The notes beneath the pieces were generated by a model. It was not told where the DNA came from and searched no databases. It was given only the letters and a program-made list of their open reading frames with translations. The translations under genes were made by a program, and so were the position numbers. A stretch of 49,509 bases of DNA from the NCBI GenBank assembly GCA_021201735.1, contig JAJQEJ010000048.1, positions 1-49,509 on the forward strand, read 5' to 3'. This DNA is from Oscillospiraceae bacterium (GTDB lineage: Bacteria; Bacillota; Clostridia; Oscillospirales; Oscillospiraceae). Position 1 is the stretch's first letter; every line of letters starts with the position of its first letter. Positions 7,967 to 16,037 of the stretch are shown here, piece after piece.

Positions 7967-8835
7967 GCTACGCCGCCTCCTCCCAATTTTACTCTGAGCA
8001 CCTCATAAAACGTGCGGTCTGTGATTTTGACCAGCTTCGTGCTCGCGCGCGAACGACGAATTTCGACGGCGTCGCCGCTGCTGAGCTTGAACGCCCTTCC
8101 GCCGTCTACCGACAGAAAACCGGTTTTCCGGGTATTGGCCGCTGTCTTCACCGTGACGATGCGGTCCCGCCCGAGTACCATGGGGCGCGCGTTGAGAATA
8201 TGGGCGCAGATCGGCGTGACAAGGATATTGCGCGCCGTCGGCTCCACAATCGGCCCGCCCGCCGCCATGGAGTAGCCGGTGGAACCCGTCGGGGTACTCA
8301 CAATCACCCCGTCGCCTGATATTTTGGTGGTCAGCGTTTTGTCGCTGAATACTTCCAGGTCAATGATCCGCGCGATGGCGCCTTTCGTAACGGCGGCGTC
8401 GTTGAGCGCGATATCGCGGAAGATAATGCGCCCGTCCCGCCGCACCGCGACATCGAGCATCATGCGCGATTCCGTTGTGTACTTCCCCGCCGCGATTTTT
8501 GAGAGCAGCGGCAACTCGCTCTGCTCGAGCTCCGCCATGAATCCCATACTGCCGAGATTGACGCCGAGGATGGGCACACCATACGCATTGGCATCCTTTG
8601 CCGCGTGGAGTATGGTGCCATCCCCGCCAAAGCAAACCAGCATATCCGCCTGTGGGAGCTCCTGTTGAATCTCCTTAAATTCCAGATGTTTGATGTTGTC
8701 CGGATAGGATTCCTCCATCACAAAGGGCAGGCAAAAAACTGTCTCAACGCCGACATTGCGCAAAATGCGGTCGGCTGCCTGCACAGCCTTCAGACCTTTG
8801 TCCCTGTATGGGTTTGGGCTAAGCACCACTTTCAC
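7963..8835 (-). CDS. nadK: NAD kinase
   Basis: Phosphorylates NAD to NADP. The ATP/polyphosphate motif GGDGTILHAAKD and the glycine-rich STPTGSTGYSMAAGGPI block identify the family. An ATG at 8853 is in frame, but GGGAGG lies inside that extension and is 10 nt before GTG at 8835, which gives a 290-aa protein beginning VKVVLSPNPYRD, as expected. With that start GTGA overlaps the tlyA stop by 4 nt, and the nadK stop overlaps argR by 4 nt, giving a coupled three-gene chain. Confidence 0.96.
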   Translation of the reverse strand: MKVVLSPNPYRDKGLKAVQAADRILRNVGVETVFCLPFVMEESYPDNIKHLEFKEIQQELPQADMLVCFGGDGTILHAAKDANAYGVPILGVNLGSMGFMAELEQSELPLLSKIAAGKYTTESRMMLDVAVRRDGRIIFRDIALNDAAVTKGAIARIIDLEVFSDKTLTTKISGDGVIVSTPTGSTGYSMAAGGPIVEPTARNILVTPICAHILNARPMVLGRDRIVTVKTAANTRKTGFLSVDGGRAFKLSSGDAVEIRRSRASTKLVKITDRTFYEVLRVKLGGGGVA

Positions 8836-9641
8836 TGACCGTTTTCCTCCCATGTACTGTGGGATAGCGACACCACCGCGTCTAAATCTTCCCCGCAGGG
8901 AACCCCGCCCCCCGCCATGATATAACCCAGATACTCAATATTCCCCTCCGGTCCTTTGACGGGTGAATGGGTCACGCCTTTGACCGAAAAATCAGCCTCC
9001 GCCGCGTGCTCCAAAAAGCCGCGCAACACCGCGAGATGTACCGTCGGATCACGCACAACGCCTTTTTTTCCGACCTTGTCCCGTCCCGCCTCAAACTGTG
9101 GCTTGACCAGACAGACACCCGCCCCACCGGCGCGCAGGAGCGCACGCATGGCGGGCAAAATGAGTTTTAATGATATAAATGAGACGTCCACACTGAAAAA
9201 ATCCAGCGGCTCTGGAATCTGCTCCCGCGTCAGATAGCGGGCGTTGGTGCGCTCCATGCACACGACGCGGCTGTCCTGACGCAGTGACCACGCAAACTGG
9301 CCGTAGCCGACGTCAACGGCATAGACCTTCTGTGCGCCATGCTGCAGCATGCAGTCGGTAAATCCCCCTGTGGACGCCCCAATATCCGCGCACACGTTGC
9401 CGGATAAGGAAATAGGGAACTGCTCCAGTGCTTTTTCCAGCTTGAGTCCGCCGCGACTGACGTAGCGCAATCCCTGCCCGCGCACCTCGATTGGCAGCTC
9501 CTCAGAAAGCATGGTGCCTGCCTTGTCTGATTTTTGACCGTTGACATAGACCTGCCCGCTCATAATCACGGCTTGCGCGCGCTGCCGCGTTTCGCACAGG
9601 CCGCGCTCACACAGCAGGACATCCAGCCGTTTCTTCACCAT
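8832..9641 (-). CDS. tlyA: TlyA family rRNA 2'-O-methyltransferase
   Basis: A 269-aa protein with an N-terminal S4 RNA-binding domain (KRLDVLLCERGL ... VYVNGQKSDKAG) and an FtsJ-like methyltransferase domain (CADIGASTGGFTDCML, then VSFISLKLILPA). TlyA proteins methylate ribosomal RNA; older names include hemolysin A. The open frame extends to 9731, but ATG at 9641 has GGAGG 9 nt upstream and gives the normal N-terminus. Its first 35 nt overlap the end of dxs in another frame. The stop overlaps the nadK start. Confidence 0.95.
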   Translation of the reverse strand: MVKKRLDVLLCERGLCETRQRAQAVIMSGQVYVNGQKSDKAGTMLSEELPIEVRGQGLRYVSRGGLKLEKALEQFPISLSGNVCADIGASTGGFTDCMLQHGAQKVYAVDVGYGQFAWSLRQDSRVVCMERTNARYLTREQIPEPLDFFSVDVSFISLKLILPAMRALLRAGGAGVCLVKPQFEAGRDKVGKKGVVRDPTVHLAVLRGFLEHAAEADFSVKGVTHSPVKGPEGNIEYLGYIMAGGGVPCGEDLDAVVSLSHSTWEENGQ

Positions 9642-11460
9642 GCCCGCAAACCTCCAGCGCTTTTTTATACAGGCTCTCCCCGTCGAGCGCGCAGAGCTTG
9701 CGCAGTTCCGACACCTTCCCCTGCGTGACAAATTGATCGCCTAAATTGCACAGCGCGAGGCCGGACAGCGAAATCTGGTGCTCTGCAACCGCCGCGGCAA
9801 TCCGACCGCCCACACAGCCGGCCGCCACAACCTCCTCCGCAACCAGAATCCGCCCCGTTTTTTCGGCGGAGCGCAGCACCGCCGTCAGATCGAGCGGCGC
9901 AATCCGGTTGAGCTTGATGACTTCCGCGCGGATGCCGTGCTCTGTGAGGAGCTTTGCGCATATCAGCAGCTCGCCAATCATCGTCCCGTAGCCGAGGAGT
10001 GTAATGTCCTTTCCCCTACGCAACGTGGCGGTGCTCTCCAGTCCTGCGTCCGCCGTGTATTCTCCCTCCCCACCGCGCGGATAGCGCACCGCAACAGGGC
10101 CGGAAATGCCATAGAGCGCATGGCGCATCATGGTGCGCAGCTCGGCAAAGTTCGAGGGGCACAAAATGGTCATCCCAAGTACGGAGCTGAGAAAGGCTAC
10201 ATCAAACACGCCGTGGTGTGTCTCGCCGTCGTCGCCGACAAGCCCCGCGCGGTCGACGCCGAATACCACGTGCAGGTTTTGAATGGATACGTCGTGAATC
10301 AGCATATCGTAGGCGCGTTGCAGGAAGGAGGAATAGACCGCGAAAACCGGGATCAGTCCCTGTTTTGCCATCCCCGCCGCCATGCTGACCGCGTGCCCTT
10401 CGGCAATGCCAACATCAAAAAACCGCTCTGGAAACCGCCTGCGGAACTCCGCGAGTCCTGTTCCGTCCTCCATCGCGGCGGTAATGGCACAGACACGGCG
10501 GTCCTCCGCCGCCTCCTCGCACATCACTTCACCAAACGTATGTGAGAAATTGGCGCTTGTCGTCGCGCGCGGCGCGCCGGTCTCGACAGAAAAGGCACCG
10601 ACGCCGTGATATTGATCCGGATTTTTTTCAGCCGGGAGATAGCCCTTCCCCTTTGTGGTGTGGATATGAAGCAGAACCGGGCATTTGCGCTCCTTCGCAT
10701 CACGCAACAGCTTGGTCAACTGGGCGACATCGTGCCCGTCCACCGGCCCCATATAGTGAAAGCCCATATCCTCAAACATACTGCACGGCAGGAGCGTCCC
10801 CTTGATCGCCTTTTTGATATCGTGGGTAATCCGGTAAATGGCCCTTCCGAGGAAGGTTGCCTTCATAAACCTGCGGTAGAACTTCTTAAAACGCAGATAC
10901 TGCGGCTGCAGGCGCTGCTGCGCGAGGTGCTGCGCGATCCCGCCCACGCTTTTGGTGATGGACATGCCGTTGTCGTTGAGGATGACAATCAACGGCTCCT
11001 CGCTGTTGCCCGCATCGGAGAGTCCTTCATAGGCAAGACCGCCGGAAAGCGCACCGTCACCGATGAGGGCGAGCACGCTGTAGTCCTCCTCAAGCAGGGT
11101 TCTGGCATGCGCCATACCGGTTGCAACGGAGATGGAGTTGGACGCATGCCCCGCAATAAACGCGTCGCAGTCGCTCTCATTCGGCTTCGGGAAGCCGGAA
11201 ATACCGCCGAAGGCGCGCAGTGTGTCCATCAGCGGGCCCCGACCGGTTAAAATTTTATGGGCATAGCACTGGTGCCCCACATCAAAAACAAGCCGGTCTT
11301 TTCCGGTGTCAAATACGCGGTGGATGGCAACCGTAATCTCCACCGCGCCCAAATTGGACGCCAGATGCCCGCCAGTATGTGCAACCGAGTGAATAATACG
11401 CTCGCGCAGCGTCTGGCAAAGCGCCTCCGCCTCTCCATCCGTAATGCTTTTAATATCCAT
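9607..11460 (-). CDS. dxs: 1-deoxy-D-xylulose-5-phosphate synthase
   Basis: A thiamine-diphosphate enzyme that joins pyruvate and glyceraldehyde 3-phosphate, the first step of the MEP isoprenoid pathway. Evidence includes TGGHLASNLGAVE, the TPP motif GDGALSGGLAYEGLSDAGN and the transketolase block DRAGLVGDDGETHHGVFD. With the ATG at 11460 it has 617 aa. A TTG at 11508 would add 16 residues but would lie only about 8 nt from the predicted transcription start. AAGGAG is close (2 nt) to the chosen ATG, so the start is less certain than the identity. Together with ispA it makes this block an isoprenoid locus. Confidence 0.95.
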   Translation of the reverse strand: MDIKSITDGEAEALCQTLRERIIHSVAHTGGHLASNLGAVEITVAIHRVFDTGKDRLVFDVGHQCYAHKILTGRGPLMDTLRAFGGISGFPKPNESDCDAFIAGHASNSISVATGMAHARTLLEEDYSVLALIGDGALSGGLAYEGLSDAGNSEEPLIVILNDNGMSITKSVGGIAQHLAQQRLQPQYLRFKKFYRRFMKATFLGRAIYRITHDIKKAIKGTLLPCSMFEDMGFHYMGPVDGHDVAQLTKLLRDAKERKCPVLLHIHTTKGKGYLPAEKNPDQYHGVGAFSVETGAPRATTSANFSHTFGEVMCEEAAEDRRVCAITAAMEDGTGLAEFRRRFPERFFDVGIAEGHAVSMAAGMAKQGLIPVFAVYSSFLQRAYDMLIHDVSIQNLHVVFGVDRAGLVGDDGETHHGVFDVAFLSSVLGMTILCPSNFAELRTMMRHALYGISGPVAVRYPRGGEGEYTADAGLESTATLRRGKDITLLGYGTMIGELLICAKLLTEHGIRAEVIKLNRIAPLDLTAVLRSAEKTGRILVAEEVVAAGCVGGRIAAAVAEHQISLSGLALCNLGDQFVTQGKVSELRKLCALDGESLYKKALEVCGHGEETAGCPAV

Positions 11461-11522
11461 AGCTCCTTTTTCCAGAGAAAAAATAGCAAACACCCCCGTT
11501 GTGTCCAAGCCTAGTCTATCCT

Positions 11523-11550
11523 ATTATATATGATAACCTATTTCACGCAA
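11523..11550 (-). promoter_or_regulatory. candidate sigma-A promoter of dxs
   Basis: TTGCGT (11550-11545), a 16-nt spacer and TATAAT (11528-11523) on the - strand, in the 115-nt gap between the YuiD-like gene and dxs. It would give dxs-tlyA-nadK-argR-recN an internal promoter. Confidence 0.6.
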
Positions 11551-11575
11551 TATTTCCAGTAGAATCAGCGTTTTT

Positions 11576-12037
11576 TCAGGCAAGTAAGCGCAATCCGAAC
11601 GCACCGATCAAAACACCCAGCACCGCGCCCGCCAAAACCTGCAGCGGTGTGTGGCCCAAAAGCTCCTTGAGCTCATTTGCAAAAATCTCCGGTTTCATCT
11701 TGCCCCAGTTCTGCATCATATAGTTGAGCACGCGCGCCTGCTCCCCCGCCGCCTTGCGGACATGGGATGCGTCATACATGACAATGATGGCGAACACCGC
11801 CGAAAGCGCGAACAGCGGCGACGACCAGCCGTACTGAAATCCCACCGCGGTGGCACAGGCTGTTACGAGCGACGAATGGGAGCTTGGCATTCCGCCGCCG
11901 GTCCACAAATACCGCCAGACAACCTTGTGCTGCACCAGCAGTACAATCAGAAATTTCAATACCTGCGCCACAACCCAGGAACCGACAGACAGTGTCAGGG
12001 TTACATTGGCAGTCAGTATTTCCCACACATATTTCAA
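11576..12037 (-). CDS. divergent PAP2/YuiD-like membrane protein (DUF212)
   Basis: A 153-aa integral membrane protein of the DUF212 family, related to acid phosphatase/vanadium haloperoxidase folds. It has the family marks GGMPSSHSSLVTACATA and MYDASHVRKAAGEQA, the latter including His and Arg residues equivalent to a phosphatase site, and LLGHTPLQVLAGAVLG at the C-terminus. About four hydrophobic segments are visible. It lies between ispA and dxs, which suggests prenyl phosphate handling, but no reaction has been shown for this family as far as I know, so the function is open. Confidence 0.85.
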   Translation of the reverse strand: MKYVWEILTANVTLTLSVGSWVVAQVLKFLIVLLVQHKVVWRYLWTGGGMPSSHSSLVTACATAVGFQYGWSSPLFALSAVFAIIVMYDASHVRKAAGEQARVLNYMMQNWGKMKPEIFANELKELLGHTPLQVLAGAVLGVLIGAFGLRLLA

Positions 12038-12068
12038 AGCTCTTTTCCCCGTTCTTTCTTATTATGCT

Positions 12069-12962
12069 CTAATGATCCCTCTGACCCAGCATATCTGCCA
12101 TGCCCACAAGAAAATCTGTGGGCGCAGGCAGCGCCGGGAGCGCCTGCTTTGCTTGCTCGGTATACCGCATGACAAGGTCGTTGCAGGCCTCCGGCCCGAG
12201 CAGGGTATAAAAGGTATGCTTTCCATTCCGCTCGTCGGACCCGGCGCTCTTACCCAACGCGTCGTCGGACGCGGTGGCATCCAGAATATCATCCCGTATT
12301 TGAAATGCCATACCCAGATGGGACGCGTATGCCGTCGCGGCGAGATACGCAGGACTGTCCGTCGTCCCCTCCGCCGCAAGTACGCCGAGGCGGCAGGCCG
12401 CCACCAACAGCGCCGCGGTTTTTTTATCGTGTATCATGCGCAGGTCGTCCTGCGTAAGCGCATGCCCCTCCAATGCCATATCCAGATACTGCCCGCCGCA
12501 CATGCCGCACGCCCCAGCCGCCTCCGCCAGCGCGCCACAGGCCGCCGCACGGCTTTCCGGCGAGCAGGCCGCACGCGCAATCTGCCCAAAGGCTTCGGCC
12601 TGCAGCGCGTCACCGGCCAAAACGGCGGTACATTCCCCGTACACCACATGGCACGTCGGCTTGCCCCGGCGCAGTACATCGTCGTCCATGCACGGCAGAT
12701 CGTCGTGGATGAGAGAATACGTGTGCAGCATCTCAACCGCGCATGCGTAGGGGAGCGCCCGCTCCGGCGCCCCCCCGGCGGCACGGCAGAATGCCATTGT
12801 CAGAACAGGGCGGATGCGTTTCCCGCCGGCGAGCAGGCTATACCGCATCGCGTCAAGCAACCGCTCCTGCGGGCAAGATTCTTTTAGCCGCCCCTGCAGG
12901 GTCCCCTGTATCATACCCAAATAATCCTCATATTGCAAGGAAAAAGCTGAATTATCCCTCAT
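12069..12962 (-). CDS. ispA: farnesyl/geranyl diphosphate synthase
   Basis: A 297-aa all-alpha prenyltransferase that condenses IPP with allylic diphosphates. The first Asp-rich motif is DDLPCMDDD (the DDxxxxD form of bacterial short-chain synthases) and the second is FQIRDDILD. GGKRIRPVL is also present. The longer frame from 12992 is not supported: ATG at 12962 has GGAGG 9 nt upstream and gives the normal N-terminus. It overlaps the end of xseB by 11 nt. Product chain length is most likely C15, inferred from family type. Confidence 0.94.
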   Translation of the reverse strand: MRDNSAFSLQYEDYLGMIQGTLQGRLKESCPQERLLDAMRYSLLAGGKRIRPVLTMAFCRAAGGAPERALPYACAVEMLHTYSLIHDDLPCMDDDVLRRGKPTCHVVYGECTAVLAGDALQAEAFGQIARAACSPESRAAACGALAEAAGACGMCGGQYLDMALEGHALTQDDLRMIHDKKTAALLVAACRLGVLAAEGTTDSPAYLAATAYASHLGMAFQIRDDILDATASDDALGKSAGSDERNGKHTFYTLLGPEACNDLVMRYTEQAKQALPALPAPTDFLVGMADMLGQRDH

Positions 12963-13182
12963 CAAACGGGACCTCCGCCGCCGCTTTTTCATCTGTGATC
13001 AGGAGCTTCTGGACCTTCTGCTCCGCCTTGTCGAGCAGACCGGAACAGCCCTGAATCAGCTTGGTCCCCTCGTCAAAAAGCGCAATCGACTCCTCCAGCT
13101 TCGCGTCCCCCCGCTCCAGCAGCGAGACGATCTCCTCGATACGGTGCATGGACTCTTCAAAATTCTTCTTTTTTTCCGCCAT
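12952..13182 (-). CDS. xseB: exodeoxyribonuclease VII small subunit
   Basis: A 76-aa acidic helical protein with the XseB pattern FEESMHRIEEIVSLLERGDA followed by LEESIALFDEGTKLI. It pairs with XseA to form the nuclease that degrades single-stranded DNA. It lies 24 nt after xseA and overlaps ispA by 11 nt, which is the conserved order. The length is normal. Confidence 0.95.
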   Translation of the reverse strand: MAEKKKNFEESMHRIEEIVSLLERGDAKLEESIALFDEGTKLIQGCSGLLDKAEQKVQKLLITDEKAAAEVPFDEG

Positions 13183-13206
13183 ATGAATCTACTCCTTCCG
13201 CGCAAA

Positions 13207-14409
13207 TCAGCATGTTTTTACTTCACATAAAATATCCCCGTCCGTGACGGTCACACGCACCGCGTCGCCGGGCGCTGTCTCTTGCCGGCTGCGAACAACC
13301 GTGCCGTCCAGCTTCCGCGTAATGGCATAGCCGCGCCCGAGCACCTTGAGCGGGCTCATGGCATCGAGCGACGCGCACAGGCGGGCAAAGCGCTCCCGCT
13401 CCTTGCTGAGCGTCAGGCGCAGGGCACCGAGCGTTTTTCCCTGCAGATAGTCAAGCTCCATCCGCCGCTCCTCCAGATACCGCATCGGGTTTTGCAGCAG
13501 CCGATGATTGGACGCCGCAGTCAGCCTGACACGCGCACGACTCAGGCACGACGCGGTTTGCTGCGTCATCACCCGTGTAGCCTGCTCCAGACGGTGATAC
13601 AGCTCATTCTGATCCGGCACCGCAAGCTCCGCCGCGTTCGAGGGCGTCGCCGCGCGCAAGTCTGCCACATAATCAGCAATCGTCACATCCGGCTCGTGCC
13701 CGACCGCGGAAATCACGGGAATGGGACAGTGATAGATGGCGCGCGCCACCGGCTCCTCGTTAAACGCCCACAAATCCTCCATAGAGCCACCGCCCCGCCC
13801 CGTGATGATGAGGTCGGCGGCGTGGTTTTCGCCCAGCCACGTCAGCGCGGCAGAGATTTCGCCCGCCGCCTCCGCGCCCTGTACGCGCACCGGCACCACC
13901 AGCACCTCGGAAAGGGGCCAGCGCACCCCTAAAATGCGAATCATATCCCGCACCGCCGCCCCCACAGGAGAGGTGACAAGCGCAATCCGCGCCGGGAATG
14001 GCGGAAGGGCTTTTTTGTGCGCGGGGTCAAACAGGCCCTCTCGTTGCAGCTTTTCCTTCTGCTGCTCAAACGCGACATGCAGCTCACCCGCGCCGTCGGG
14101 GCTGAGGTGGCTGCAATAGAGCTGGTACTGCCCGTCCCGCGGGAAGGAGGAGATTCTGCCGTACACGACCACCTTCATCCCGTTTTCGGGCTGAAAACGC
14201 AGCGACGCCGCCTCACGCCGAAAGAGCACGCAACGCATCGTCCCCTCCGCATCCTTGAGGGAAAAATAGTGGTGGCCGGACGGATAGCATTTATAGTTTG
14301 AAATCTCGCCGCGGACAAAGAGTCCGCTCAAAAGCGGGTCACCGTCCAGCACAGATTTAATGTATTGGTTCACTTGGCTGACGCTGAATACCTGACTCGG
14401 CTGCTCCAT
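13207..14409 (-). CDS. xseA: exodeoxyribonuclease VII large subunit
   Basis: A 400-aa nuclease subunit. The N-terminal OB-fold begins VFSVSQVNQYIKSVLDGDP and contains RGEISNYKCYPSGHHYFSLK. The catalytic region includes IALVTSPVGAAVRDMI, ITGRGGGSMEDLWAFNEE and VISAVGHEPDVTIADYVAD, all strongly conserved. The frame is open to 14523, but ATG at 14409, 1 nt after the upstream gene, follows an AGGGGGG site and gives the standard N-terminus. Confidence 0.96.
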   Translation of the reverse strand: MEQPSQVFSVSQVNQYIKSVLDGDPLLSGLFVRGEISNYKCYPSGHHYFSLKDAEGTMRCVLFRREAASLRFQPENGMKVVVYGRISSFPRDGQYQLYCSHLSPDGAGELHVAFEQQKEKLQREGLFDPAHKKALPPFPARIALVTSPVGAAVRDMIRILGVRWPLSEVLVVPVRVQGAEAAGEISAALTWLGENHAADLIITGRGGGSMEDLWAFNEEPVARAIYHCPIPVISAVGHEPDVTIADYVADLRAATPSNAAELAVPDQNELYHRLEQATRVMTQQTASCLSRARVRLTAASNHRLLQNPMRYLEERRMELDYLQGKTLGALRLTLSKERERFARLCASLDAMSPLKVLGRGYAITRKLDGTVVRSRQETAPGDAVRVTVTDGDILCEVKTC

Positions 14410-14410
14410 A

Positions 14411-15331
14411 TCAGGCGCCCCCCTTTCTGTTCCGGTAAGCCAAAATAGCAGCCCCCATCGCGTTGTCCGTCGCAAATTCCGGCACGGCAAAGAGGACCTC
14501 CTCCAACCCTGCGCGCAGCACATGGCTCGACGCGACCCCGCCGGAGCAGACCACCGGCAGCGCCGGATACAACGCGCGTGCCTCGTCGGTCACTCGGCTG
14601 ATCACGCCGCACACGGTCGCAAGGACAAACGTGGCAATGCGCGTGTGCGGCACGCCCTGCTTGCACATCTCCCCCACCTTGTTCTCCATGCCGGAGAGAG
14701 AAAAGGTAAGCCCGTCAATTTTGACCGGATAAGCCTGCGTGTCGCATATTTCCGCAAGCGCATCAAGCGCCTTCCCCGCCGGAAACGGCAGGCCGAGCAG
14801 TTTCCCGGTGCGGTCGATGAGCTGTCCGGCCGAAATATCCGTGCTGCCGCCCAATATTTCAGCATACAGCTCAGGCCCCCGCGGCGTAACGAGGAGCAGT
14901 TCGGTCGTGCCGCCCGACAGATGCCATGCGAGGTGCGGCGTCTCGAGCAGATCCATCCGGCCTGCCGACCACGCGGCGGCGGCGATGTGCCCCTGTTGGT
15001 GGGAAACGGGGTAAAAAGGCACGTCCAGCGCGTCGGCAAGGGCGCGGCCCATACTCTCGCCGGGCAGAAAGCACGGCATATAGGAGCCCTCCACCTGCCT
15101 TGGCCGCGTGGAGGCGGCGACCGCTGTAATAGAATGAAGCAGGCCCTTTTCGCGCAACGCCGCAAACAGCGCCGGCAATTGCCTGACGTGCTGAAAAAGC
15201 GCGTCGCTCTGCCGCAGGCCCAGCTCCCCTTCCCGCACCCGCAGCATGCTGCCGATATTTTCACCCCCCACACCGTCAAACACAGCGACGGAGGTGGTGT
15301 AATTGCTGGTGTCAATTCCGAGTGCGGGCAT
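14411..15331 (-). CDS. TsaD/Kae1-like paralogue (M22 family)
   Basis: A 306-aa ASKHA-fold protein related to TsaD, the t6A tRNA-modification subunit. The family marks are present: GIDTSNYTTSVAVFDG at the start, the metal-binding HQQGH (HxxxH), SGGTTELLLV, a DRTGKLLGLPFPAGKALDAL region and a C-terminal TDNAMGAAILAY. It differs from true TsaD in length and sequence and lies between nusB and xseA, a place where many Clostridia carry this paralogue in addition to genuine tsaD. It starts 1 nt after the nusB stop. Whether it modifies tRNA is unknown. Confidence 0.82.
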   Translation of the reverse strand: MPALGIDTSNYTTSVAVFDGVGGENIGSMLRVREGELGLRQSDALFQHVRQLPALFAALREKGLLHSITAVAASTRPRQVEGSYMPCFLPGESMGRALADALDVPFYPVSHQQGHIAAAAWSAGRMDLLETPHLAWHLSGGTTELLLVTPRGPELYAEILGGSTDISAGQLIDRTGKLLGLPFPAGKALDALAEICDTQAYPVKIDGLTFSLSGMENKVGEMCKQGVPHTRIATFVLATVCGVISRVTDEARALYPALPVVCSGGVASSHVLRAGLEEVLFAVPEFATDNAMGAAILAYRNRKGGA

Positions 15332-15332
15332 T

Positions 15333-15833
15333 TTATTCTTCTTCCTCCGGCGGTGGGCTCGGCGGCCGGGAATCCCCCGCACGCTCTGCCGACAGCTCAC
15401 CGCGGACAAAGGCCCCCAAAAGACCGTTGACAAACGAGACTGTCTCGTCCGGCTCATAGCGTTTGGCAATTTCCACCGCCTCGTTAATCGCCACCGCGGG
15501 GGGGATGTCCTGCATATAGAGCGCTTCATACATGGCAACGCGAATGATCGCAAGCGCTACGCCGGAGATCCGTGAAATATTCCAGCCGACTGCGTACTTC
15601 GAGATATAGCCGTCCAACTCGGGAAAGTGCTCGTAGATGCCCTGAACCAGCTCAGTAATATACGCGCGCTGATTGCCCTCAGGAAAATCCTCATAAATGG
15701 GTGTTTCTTCCGAAAACGCCTTGAATACATCTCTGCTCAGCGCATGCGTCAGGAACTCCTCCGCTGTTTCTCCGCAAATATTCAGTTGAAAAATCATGTG
15801 CATCGAAACTTCGCGCGCATTTGTTCTGGTCAT
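15333..15833 (-). CDS. nusB: transcription antitermination factor NusB
   Basis: A 166-aa helical RNA-binding protein that joins the rRNA antitermination complex with NusE/S10. It shows AREVSMHMIFQLNICG at the N-terminus and VAINEAVEIAKRYEPDETV and FVNGLLGAFVRGE at the C-terminus. About 20 extra residues, Pro and Glu rich, end the protein. The ATG follows GGAGG by 7 nt. It appears to be the first gene of the long - strand run. Confidence 0.95.
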   Translation of the reverse strand: MTRTNAREVSMHMIFQLNICGETAEEFLTHALSRDVFKAFSEETPIYEDFPEGNQRAYITELVQGIYEHFPELDGYISKYAVGWNISRISGVALAIIRVAMYEALYMQDIPPAVAINEAVEIAKRYEPDETVSFVNGLLGAFVRGELSAERAGDSRPPSPPPEEEE

Positions 15834-15889
15834 AGCGATTCCTCCATTGCAAGTCCGCCCGCCATTTTTTTCGATTTTATACAGATTGC

Positions 15890-15919
15890 ATTATACACTA
15901 TATATGCATAAAAAGAAAA
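15890..15919 (-). promoter_or_regulatory. possible sigma-A promoter of the nusB run
   Basis: A clear TATAAT (15895-15890) on the - strand sits about 57 nt before the nusB start. The -35 region (around 15913-15919, TTTTCT-like) matches poorly. It is the only good -10 in the 204-nt divergent gap. Confidence 0.35.
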
Positions 15920-15953
15920 CCTTTTTCTTCATTTGTTTTTCCTGCCGCGCGAT

Positions 15954-15981
15954 TTGACTTTTTTGCCCGCTATGATATAAT
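15954..15981 (+). promoter_or_regulatory. sigma-A promoter of the ATP-grasp operon
   Basis: TTGACT (15954-15959), a 16-nt spacer and TATAAT (15976-15981), with TG one base before the -10 (extended -10). Transcription would start about 50 nt before the ATP-grasp start codon. A strong vegetative promoter is implied. Confidence 0.8.
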
Positions 15982-16037
15982 GCAAACAATACCATTTGCT
16001 GTTATCAACGGCGAACCGGAAAGGAATGGTCACAGGA

